Notes under the pieces: model-generated
The model's input: the letters and a program-made list of their open reading frames with translations, nothing else
Database searches by the model: none
What the model was told of the DNA's origin: nothing
Program-made: the position numbers and the translations under genes
Shown here: piece after piece, positions 1 to 5,382 of the stretch
Numbering within the stretch: the stretch's first letter is position 1
How the letters are laid out: each line of letters opens with the position of its first letter
From: Sulfurovum sp.
GTDB taxonomy: Bacteria; Campylobacterota; Campylobacteria; Campylobacterales; Sulfurovaceae
Assembly (NCBI GenBank): GCA_015661535.1
Contig: DQVY01000248.1
Coordinates: forward strand, 1 to 9,458
Direction of reading: 5' to 3'
Length of the DNA stretch: 9,458 bases

Positions 1-756
1 CACTATAAAGTGAACTTTCAACGAAAACATATGTCTGCAACTTTACACCGTTTACGGGTACTTTTGAGGCGTACAGCCAGTATTTTGGAAACGTTTCCGG
101 AACTTTTTACGCCAGGTGTACAGCGTTTTGGAAAAGATTTACTCATCCGTTATTATGATGAAACAAAATTGTTGCGTTACCTCTACTTTTTAGAAGAACT
201 TTGTGGAAGTAAAGATAACGCTTCATTGGCTTTACGCAGTGAATTAAAAACCCTCACCTTTGAAGAAGAAAAGGCAGTGACACAGATGTTGTTTGATAAA
301 CCTTTTTCTCAACTCATTCAAATACTCACAAGAGAACTGTATGATCAGGAAAATTACCCGTATTTGGATTTGACCAAAGAAGTGAAGAAAGTGGTAAAAA
401 CGAAATTGGAGACATTTGAGACTTTACTTGTGCAAACCAAAGAGGGGCTTGATGATGCGATGCGTAATAAACTCTATTATGCTATGGATATACTTCAAAT
501 ACTGATCGAGGATTTTTACCATATTATTGGAGAAAAAGAGACGCGAATGCTTGTGGAAGAACTGAATATTCTCTTTAAACCTTTACGTGAATACCGTAAC
601 TGTAAAGACAGAGTTTTAATTTTAGAAGAAATCAAAACTCAAGCCGAAAACAAAACACTCAACACAGACCCGCTTTTATGTGAACATAAAGAGGAGATCG
701 CAGAGAAGATAGACCATGCCTTGAAGTTGCTTCGGTCTTCAACGTTTTATGTTTAG
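1..756 (+). CDS. CHAD domain-containing protein, 5'-truncated by the window
   Basis: The reading frame is open from the first base, so the true start is probably upstream. A GTG at 10 has no ribosome binding site before it. The product is all-helical and rich in charged residues, with no signal peptide or membrane segment, so it is probably cytoplasmic. Two halves look alike, as in the CHAD fold of paired four-helix bundles. Counting from the first codon, residues 13-64 begin with a helix carrying HRLRVLLRR and end in YDETKLLRYLYFLEEL. Residues 153-213 begin with RNKLYYAMDILQIL and end in LREYRNCKDRVLILEEI. These match the CHAD pattern of a basic RxxxRRLR helix followed by a 'lRD..v...L' helix. 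CHAD proteins are known to bind polyphosphate through basic residues. Whether this one does, and whether a CYTH or other domain precedes it, cannot be seen. The stop lies 18 bases inside the convergent lnt gene. The assignment rests on pattern recognition only. Confidence 0.65.
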   Translation, partial: HYKVNFQRKHMSATLHRLRVLLRRTASILETFPELFTPGVQRFGKDLLIRYYDETKLLRYLYFLEELCGSKDNASLALRSELKTLTFEEEKAVTQMLFDKPFSQLIQILTRELYDQENYPYLDLTKEVKKVVKTKLETFETLLVQTKEGLDDAMRNKLYYAMDILQILIEDFYHIIGEKETRMLVEELNILFKPLREYRNCKDRVLILEEIKTQAENKTLNTDPLLCEHKEEIAEKIDHALKLLRSSTFYV

Positions 757-2088
757 AACATTTCCATTTTGAATAGTATAAGACTCTGACATATTCACAG
801 AGTGGTATATAGTGGTACCATACTTCTTACTATAGTATTGCAATAGCAACTTTTGCAGTGTTGGTTCTATGGAGGGTGTGAACCATCCATTGTTGCTTAG
901 GACTATCATCTGCTTTGGACGCTTGTTGTCTTTGTCTTTTTCATAGAGTTTTTCAGAAGTGGCTTCAAAGCAGATTGCGTTTCTGTAGGTGATGCCGTCT
1001 ATTTCATAATCTATGACATTTGCACTTGCTTTATAGTCCACGGCACCATCATAAAATACCTTATTGACCCAGTCGCTTAGAAAGTCGGGTAGGGGGTTGG
1101 ATTCTCCAAAAGGGACGAGCAGCACTTTGTTTGCTACAGTAATTTTACCTTTATTGAAAATATAGGTAGAATTTCTTGGTGTTTTGCCGTCCCAGTAGAG
1201 TCCTCCTGTGACAATAGATATTTTTTTGGCTTTTCCCTGCAGTTTGTCTATCAGTTCCTGTGAGCGGTTGAGAAAGATGGGGAAGACAGATTCGGGAAAG
1301 ATGATGAGTGATTTTTGTTCTTTGATAGCTTGGTCTATATGTTTGAAAATATCTTGAAATTGTTTGTGGTGTAGGGTTTTGTTCCATTTGTCTTGCACTG
1401 TAGTATGTGTAGTGACAAGCTGTATTTTTGGTTGCCTGTCAGTGGTCGATAACATCGACATTACGGTTTTTTGTTTGTGTATCGTAGGGTCGATTGCATC
1501 GACCATTTGTGTGGGGTGGTAGGCAAAGATAACAAGAAAAAGGTAAAAGCGTTGTTCTTTCCAAATACTGAGTACTATGGCCAACAAAATGATGGTAAAT
1601 TGCCACTTTTCAATACCCAAATAACTCTCGACAAAGATCAGTTCCGGTTTGAGCCAGTCGAAACCAAAAGGGTGAATGTAGCTTAATCCTAAAAGTCCAA
1701 AGGCTTTTAGGATTAAAGTAAAGAGTGAAGAGTGAAGAGTGAAGAATTTAGGTAGTTTTTTTGATACATAAGCGATAGACCAAAAAATAACCCCGTAACT
1801 CAACATGATTACAAATATTTCAATAGGCACTGCCCAAACCATTTCATAATGTATGAGGCTAAGGCTTATCCACCAAAACCAGAAAAGACCGGTAAATGCT
1901 CCTGTGAAAAACCATGTTTTTGTATTGGATCGCAAGAGGAGATAGAGTGACAAAAGTGCTGTAAAAGTTGTAATGAGAGGATGTGACAAACCCCAATAGT
2001 TGAGGTAAATAAAGGCAGAGCCCAAAAGTGCGACCAAAAAGCCTCTTGTTATCTCTAAAGTGTTAAAATACTGTCTAATTTTATACAT
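739..2088 (-). CDS. lnt: Apolipoprotein N-acyltransferase Lnt
   Basis: Transfers an acyl chain from phospholipid to the N-terminal cysteine of diacylated lipoproteins in the inner membrane, the last step of lipoprotein maturation. From the ATG at 2088 the protein has 449 residues. About seven hydrophobic segments fill residues 14-190, followed by a periplasmic nitrilase-type domain. The expected Glu-Lys-Cys triad is visible: E266 in IIFPESVFP, K321 in NKVLLVPFGES and C373 in NAICFEA, followed by SNNGWFTPS. The family motif LSYIHPFGFDWLKPEL supports a Campylobacterota-type Lnt. A TTG start at 2109 would add seven residues but overlap yajC; the ATG gives a natural MYKIRQYF start, though its ribosome binding site is weak. 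Only 76 residues follow C373, so the C-terminal membrane segment of E. coli Lnt appears absent. The gene also contains several repeats, listed separately. It overlaps the CHAD gene tail to tail. Confidence 0.93.
   Translation of the reverse strand: MYKIRQYFNTLEITRGFLVALLGSAFIYLNYWGLSHPLITTFTALLSLYLLLRSNTKTWFFTGAFTGLFWFWWISLSLIHYEMVWAVPIEIFVIMLSYGVIFWSIAYVSKKLPKFFTLHSSLFTLILKAFGLLGLSYIHPFGFDWLKPELIFVESYLGIEKWQFTIILLAIVLSIWKEQRFYLFLVIFAYHPTQMVDAIDPTIHKQKTVMSMLSTTDRQPKIQLVTTHTTVQDKWNKTLHHKQFQDIFKHIDQAIKEQKSLIIFPESVFPIFLNRSQELIDKLQGKAKKISIVTGGLYWDGKTPRNSTYIFNKGKITVANKVLLVPFGESNPLPDFLSDWVNKVFYDGAVDYKASANVIDYEIDGITYRNAICFEATSEKLYEKDKDNKRPKQMIVLSNNGWFTPSIEPTLQKLLLQYYSKKYGTTIYHSVNMSESYTIQNGNVLNIKR
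1444..1504. repeat. Pair of GTCGAT-N3-ATCGAC palindromes inside lnt
   Basis: Two near-identical small palindromes lie 44 bases apart. GGTCGATAACATCGAC spans 1444-1459 and GGTCGATTGCATCGACC spans 1488-1504, the latter with perfect 7-base arms and a 3-base loop. They fall in the lnt segment coding for residues 195-215, the linker between the last hydrophobic segment and the nitrilase domain, where length variation is most likely to be tolerated. They may be copies of a small dispersed palindromic repeat or a protein-binding site. Nothing in the window decides between these. Confidence 0.5.
1683..1716. repeat. Perfect 13-bp inverted repeat inside lnt
   Basis: TTAATCCTAAAAG at 1683-1695 is exactly complementary to CTTTTAGGATTAA at 1704-1716, around an 8-base spacer (1696-1703). 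On the lnt strand it would form a strong hairpin within the mRNA. It encodes Lnt residues 125-136, part of a hydrophobic segment, in frame and without stop codons. No T-run follows on the lnt strand (the next bases read GCTACATTC), so it does not look like a terminator. It sits 4 bases from the heptamer tandem repeat, which suggests the two share an origin. Confidence 0.75.
1721..1745. repeat. Heptanucleotide tandem repeat AAGAGTG x 3.6 inside lnt
   Basis: Three exact copies of AAGAGTG (1721-1727, 1728-1734, 1735-1741) are followed by a partial AAGA (1742-1745). The repeat lies within the lnt coding sequence, encoding FFTLHSSLF (residues 115-123) on the minus strand. Because seven is not a multiple of three, gain or loss of one copy would shift the frame and remove the whole nitrilase domain. 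Repeats of this kind can mutate by slippage, but 3.6 copies is low for an active switch. Confidence 0.8.
2061..2069 (+). promoter_or_regulatory. Putative extended -10 promoter of yajC-secD-secF
   Basis: TGTTAAAAT matches an extended -10 (TGnTATAAT) at all but one base. It would start transcription near 2076, giving a leader of about 25 bases with the ribosome binding site AAAGG (2089-2093) 7 bases before the yajC ATG. No good -35 is visible, as is common in Campylobacterota. The box lies inside the 5' coding end of lnt on the opposite strand, because the two genes are only 12 bases apart. This is inferred from sequence alone. Confidence 0.4.
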
Positions 2089-2100
2089 AAAGGCTTTTCC

Positions 2101-2373
2101 ATGGAACAACTCGGTTCATTTTTACCCCTCATTCTCTTATTCGCAATTTTTTATTTTTTGATCATAAGGCCACAGCAACAGCACCAAAAAGCACATAAAG
2201 CAATGCTTGAGAGTCTTGCTAAAGGTGACCACATTGTTACTACGGGTGGACTTATGGCGGTTATTGTTAAACCAGAAGAAGAGTTTATCAAAATCAAATT
2301 AAACGATGACACGATTGTGAAACTAGACAAAGCATATGTTGCAAAAAAGGTAGAGTTTGGTGAAAACGCTTAA
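2101..2373 (+). CDS. yajC: Sec translocon accessory subunit YajC
   Basis: Small inner-membrane protein that associates with SecD and SecF in the holotranslocon. The 90 residues have the standard family layout: a short N-terminus MEQLGSF, one membrane helix (about residues 7-22), the signature FLIIRPQQQ immediately after it, and a cytoplasmic domain with KGDHIVTTGG (41-50) and a C-terminal KLDKAYVAKKVE stretch. The ATG is preceded by AAAGG at 2089-2093. The 3' end overlaps the secD start by 14 bases, which indicates translational coupling, and the yajC-secD-secF order is the usual one. The start codon lies only 12 bases from that of the divergent lnt. Confidence 0.96.
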   Translation: MEQLGSFLPLILLFAIFYFLIIRPQQQHQKAHKAMLESLAKGDHIVTTGGLMAVIVKPEEEFIKIKLNDDTIVKLDKAYVAKKVEFGENA

Positions 2374-3940
2374 TTTCAGGGTTATTCTTTTTGCTTTTGC
2401 ACTCATATTCGGGATAGTCTTTTCAATCCCCTCTTTGACGCAAAGTGAAAGTGGTAAAAAGATCACTTTGGGGCTTGACCTTCAAGGTGGATTGCATATG
2501 CTTCTTGGTATCAAGAGTGAAATAGCCATAGAATCTCGTATTAAGTCTATGGCCGCTTCTGTAAAGTACATTTTTGATGATGAAGAGATCATCTTTGATG
2601 AACTGCGTATGGTAGACGGTGAGAAAATTACCTTTGAACTTTTAGATGCAGATGATGTAAAGAAAGCCAATGATCTTCTTAAAAAAGAGCTTGAAGGTAC
2701 GGTTATTTCTAAAGATGGTTTAAAATTCTCATTGATGATGACAGAAGAAGAGATAGCACGTACGAAACAAAATGCCATTAAACAAGCAGTAGATACCATT
2801 CGAAACAGACTGAATGAGTTTGGACTTGCTGAACCAACGGTAGCCAAACAGGGTGAAGACAAGATCCTTGTAGAAGTACCTGGTATTAAAACCCAGGAAG
2901 ATGAGCAGCGTATTCGAGAGCTTATTGCACGTGCTGCACATTTACAGCTTATGGCTGTAGATGAAGAGCGTATTGCAAGAGTCAATACGATGAGTGCAGA
3001 AGAAGCAAGAAGTTATGGTGACGTGATATTGCAAGATGTGAAAACACCTGAAAAGTATCTTCTTCGTGCCATTCCTGTACTTGATGGCTCTATGCTTACC
3101 GATGCCAAAGTTGGGTTTGATGAAGGTAACCAACCGGTTATTAACTTTACTTTAAACGGACAAGGTGCCAAAATATTTGGTGACTTTACAGGTAAATATG
3201 TAGGTAAACGTATGGCAGTGGTTTTAGACAATAAAGTCTATTCGGCGCCAAACATTAATGAACGTATTGGTGGAGGACGTGTACAGATATCTGGACATTT
3301 TGAACTTTCAGAAGCCCATGACTTGGCCATTGCCTTACGTTCTGGAGCCTTATTGGCACCGGTGTATGTGATGGAAAAACGTTCTGTCGGACCGAGTTTG
3401 GGTGCAGACAGTATTAAGTCCAGTTCACTTGCGCTTGCGCTTGGGTTTATCTTGGTGATCATCTTTATGTTTATCTACTATGGTATGGCAGGTGTGATTG
3501 CCAATGTTGCGTTAATTGGGAACTTATTTCTTATTTTGGCGATCATGTCACTCTTTGGTGCAACATTAACTTTGCCTGGTATGGCAGGTATTGTCTTGAC
3601 TGTCGGTATGGCTGTGGATGCGAACGTGATCATTAACGAGCGTATTCGTGAATTGCTGCATATGGGGAAATCTATAGGGAAGTCTATTGAAGACGGCTAT
3701 GACAATGCCTTTACTGCCATTTGGGATGCAAACGTTACTACGCTGATCGCTGCTACGGTGCTGTATGCTTATGGAACAGGTGCCATTAAAGGCTTTGCCC
3801 TTACCATGAGTATTGGTATTTTGGCTTCTATGCTGACGGCTATTGTAGGTACACATGGTATCTATCAGTGGATCCTTCCTAAGATAGACAAAAAGAAACT
3901 GGGCTTCTGGTTTGGTATAAAACAAGAAGGGGCTAAATAA
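2360..3940 (+). CDS. secD: Protein translocase subunit SecD
   Basis: Integral membrane subunit that, with SecF, uses the proton motive force to pull exported proteins out on the periplasmic side after SecYEG/SecA translocation. From the GTG at 2360 it has 526 residues. A first membrane helix spans about 7-24, followed by TLGLDLQGGLHML (36-48), which is the SecD signature. A large periplasmic region includes VDTIRNRLNEFGLAEP and the P1 head. Five further membrane helices lie in about 355-505. The conserved Asp in GMAVDANVIINERIRE (D420) corresponds to the proton-path aspartate of SecDF. TTG at 2357 is an alternative start three bases upstream; both share the AAGG at 2347-2350. The start lies inside yajC and the stop overlaps the secF ATG (TAATG). 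Length and motifs are normal for a separate SecD. Confidence 0.97.
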   Translation: MKTLNFRVILFAFALIFGIVFSIPSLTQSESGKKITLGLDLQGGLHMLLGIKSEIAIESRIKSMAASVKYIFDDEEIIFDELRMVDGEKITFELLDADDVKKANDLLKKELEGTVISKDGLKFSLMMTEEEIARTKQNAIKQAVDTIRNRLNEFGLAEPTVAKQGEDKILVEVPGIKTQEDEQRIRELIARAAHLQLMAVDEERIARVNTMSAEEARSYGDVILQDVKTPEKYLLRAIPVLDGSMLTDAKVGFDEGNQPVINFTLNGQGAKIFGDFTGKYVGKRMAVVLDNKVYSAPNINERIGGGRVQISGHFELSEAHDLAIALRSGALLAPVYVMEKRSVGPSLGADSIKSSSLALALGFILVIIFMFIYYGMAGVIANVALIGNLFLILAIMSLFGATLTLPGMAGIVLTVGMAVDANVIINERIRELLHMGKSIGKSIEDGYDNAFTAIWDANVTTLIAATVLYAYGTGAIKGFALTMSIGILASMLTAIVGTHGIYQWILPKIDKKKLGFWFGIKQEGAK

Positions 3941-4911
3941 TGGAAGTCTTTAAATATAAAAAACCTCTTTCCCTGATGAGCAAAAGTAAACGTTTTGGTT
4001 TACTCTCTGTAGCAGTGCTGATCCTTTCTATTGGGTTGATCCTAAGCAAAGGATTTAACTACGGTATTGACTTTGCCGGTGGTACCCTCATTCAAGTACA
4101 GTATGAAGGAAAAGCACCTATTGACAAAGTGCGTAATGCCATTGATACAGACAAGGCCTATGAAGGGGCTACGGTTACCTTTTTTGGTGGTGAAGATGAA
4201 GTGGTCATCAAGACAAAAATGTCTTCTAAAAACTTAGGTGAAGATATTGGGGATAAAGTAAGAGTATTGCTAAAAGATACAGGTAAATTTGAAGTACGTC
4301 GTGTCGATATGGTAGGGGCCAAAGTAGGGTCAGAACTACGTGAGCAGGGACTTATGGCAATGTTACTGGCTATTATCGGTATTTTAATTTATGTATCTTT
4401 TAGATTTGAGTGGCGTTTTGCCGTGGCTTCAGTTATGGCACTTTTACATGATGTGACTATTGCAATGGGGATGATCGTACTGTTTAATATCGAAGTGAAT
4501 CTCGATATTTTAGCAGCACTATTGACGATATTGGGGTATTCACTGAACGATACGATCATTGTCTTTGACCGTATCCGTGAAGGAATTAGAACCATTAAAG
4601 ATCCTGATCTTGCGGGGATCATTGATGAATCTGTGTCCCGTACACTTTCACGTACAACCTTGACATCGTTAACCACCTTCTTTGTGGTCTTTACCTTATG
4701 GATGTTTGGCGGAGAGATCATTCACGGTTTTGGCTTTACCCTTTTGGTAGGTATTATTGTGGGTACGTACTCATCTATTTTTGTGGCATCACCTATTTTG
4801 ATGTGGCTTGGTTTCTCAGTAGGCGGCTTTAGAGAAAAAGAAGCAGAAAAACTTAAGAGAGAAAAAGAGAAAGAAAAAATGCGTGCGATGTATGAAAAAG
4901 GCACGATATAA
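3940..4911 (+). CDS. secF: Protein translocase subunit SecF
   Basis: Partner of SecD in the proton-driven export complex. The 323 residues show one N-terminal membrane helix (about 18-36), the SecF signature FNYGIDFAGGTLIQV (39-53), a small periplasmic domain, and five membrane helices from about 136 to 292. Conserved SecF elements include VGAKVGSELREQG (125-137), LLHD (168-171), ILGYSLNDTIIVFDRIRE (197-214) and SRTLSRTTLTSLTT (233-246). The cytoplasmic tail (about 298-320) is unusually rich in Lys and Glu and may form a short helix. The ATG overlaps the secD stop by one base and has AAGAAGGGG (3924-3932) as its ribosome binding site. A terminator starts at the last base of the stop codon, closing the operon. 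Confidence 0.97.
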   Translation: MEVFKYKKPLSLMSKSKRFGLLSVAVLILSIGLILSKGFNYGIDFAGGTLIQVQYEGKAPIDKVRNAIDTDKAYEGATVTFFGGEDEVVIKTKMSSKNLGEDIGDKVRVLLKDTGKFEVRRVDMVGAKVGSELREQGLMAMLLAIIGILIYVSFRFEWRFAVASVMALLHDVTIAMGMIVLFNIEVNLDILAALLTILGYSLNDTIIVFDRIREGIRTIKDPDLAGIIDESVSRTLSRTTLTSLTTFFVVFTLWMFGGEIIHGFGFTLLVGIIVGTYSSIFVASPILMWLGFSVGGFREKEAEKLKREKEKEKMRAMYEKGTI

Positions 4912-4945
4912 AATACTTGATGGTAGAATCAAGTATTTTTTCTTT
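4911..4945 (+). terminator. Rho-independent terminator after secF
   Basis: AAATACTTGAT (4911-4921) pairs perfectly with ATCAAGTATTT (4928-4938) over 11 bp around the loop GGTAGA. A T-rich run TTTTTTCTTT (4936-4945) follows. The stem begins at the last base of the secF stop codon, so it ends the yajC-secD-secF transcript and separates it from the next gene. Confidence 0.88.
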
Positions 4946-4973
4946 ATAATAGTAAGCGAATAACCTAAAGGAG
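4945..4973 (+). promoter_or_regulatory. Putative promoter and ribosome binding site of the DUF6394-type gene
   Basis: A perfect TATAAT at 4945-4950 directly follows the T-run of the secF terminator and predicts a start near 4957. No recognisable -35 exists, since the upstream bases are the terminator stem. AAAGGAG at 4967-4973 is a strong ribosome binding site 4 bases before the ATG at 4978. The arrangement suggests the gene has its own promoter rather than depending on read-through. Confidence 0.55.
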
Positions 4974-4977
4974 TTTT

Positions 4978-5316
4978 ATGAATTGGGGAAAAGTTTTTTA
5001 TATATTTTTTACGTTGATGTCTTTAACGACATCTGCAGCATTTTTATATGAGCACAGTGTCGTAGCACTGTTTATAGCAGGGTCGGTAAATGTAATCTCT
5101 ACATTAATGAAGATAGGGGTAAGAAATGTACTTTCAGCAGAACTTTTAGCAGGTTCTCTTGTGGCTGATTTGCACCTCATACCTGCATTTTTTGCCTTAC
5201 AGTTTTATGCAAATACGCCATTGGCAGTAGGTCTTGTCATCGGTGCGGTTGTTGCCAATGTCTATACCATCATTGTCTCAATGATAGAAAGCGGAAAAGA
5301 GAAGGCAGACTTTTAA
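4978..5316 (+). CDS. Small integral membrane protein, DUF6394-like
   Basis: The 112-residue protein is mostly hydrophobic, with about three or four membrane-spanning stretches: roughly residues 6-23, 27-45, 55-77 and 80-103. A short charged tail, ESGKEKADF, follows. The segments MNWGKVFYIFFTLMSLTTSA and IGVRNVLSAELLAGSLVADL, plus HLIPAF, resemble a conserved family of unknown function (DUF6394) that I recall from Campylobacterota; this is from memory, not a search. No catalytic or metal-binding motif is visible. The ATG has a strong ribosome binding site (4967-4973). It stands between the sec terminator and the ovoA leader, apparently with its own promoter, so its neighbours give little hint of function. 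Confidence 0.75.
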   Translation: MNWGKVFYIFFTLMSLTTSAAFLYEHSVVALFIAGSVNVISTLMKIGVRNVLSAELLAGSLVADLHLIPAFFALQFYANTPLAVGLVIGAVVANVYTIIVSMIESGKEKADF

Positions 5317-5335
5317 GTCTAATTTGGTATTTTAC

Positions 5336-5377
5336 TATAAATTGAACCTAGGTGTTCAAGAACAATTCCAAAGGAAT
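5336..5377 (+). promoter_or_regulatory. Putative ovoA promoter with operator-like inverted repeats
   Basis: TATAAA at 5336-5341 is a candidate -10 in the 66-base gap between the DUF6394-type gene and ovoA. Directly against it lies TTGAAC-N6-GTTCAA (5342-5359), whose arms are exact complements, overlapping the expected transcription start. The right arm also forms GTTCAAGAAC (5354-5363), so three GAAC/GTTC half-sites follow each other. A small IR, ATTCC-AAA-GGAAT (5365-5377), contains the ribosome binding site AAAGGA (5370-5375), 7 bases before the ATG. The layout would suit repression by a dimeric regulator, but no regulator gene is in the window. Confidence 0.4.
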
Positions 5378-5382
5378 GAGCT

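Noticed and set aside
721..742. Inverted repeat TTGAAG / CTTCAA near the convergent ends of the CHAD gene and lnt, as a possible two-way terminator.
   Set aside because: Only 6-bp arms with a 10-base loop, inside coding sequence, and no adjacent T-run on either strand.
1471..1686. A 71-residue open frame on the plus strand within lnt.
   Set aside because: It is antisense to lnt, has no homology that I recognise, and is explained by the repeat-rich composition of that stretch.
2089..2109. TTG at 2109 as the lnt start codon.
   Set aside because: It would overlap the yajC start and add seven atypical residues (MFHGKAF); the ATG at 2088 gives a more typical N-terminus.
2482..2985. A 167-residue open frame on the minus strand within secD.
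   Set aside because: It is antisense to highly conserved SecD sequence, is Ser/Ile-rich in the way shadow frames are, and shows no family motif or ribosome binding site.
3566..3925. A 119-residue open frame on the minus strand at the end of secD.
   Set aside because: It lies opposite conserved SecD membrane helices and its translation has no recognisable features.
5307..5320. AGACTT-TT-AAGTCT at the end of the DUF6394-type gene as a terminator.
   Set aside because: The loop is too short and no T-run follows; the stem overlaps the stop codon by chance symmetry.
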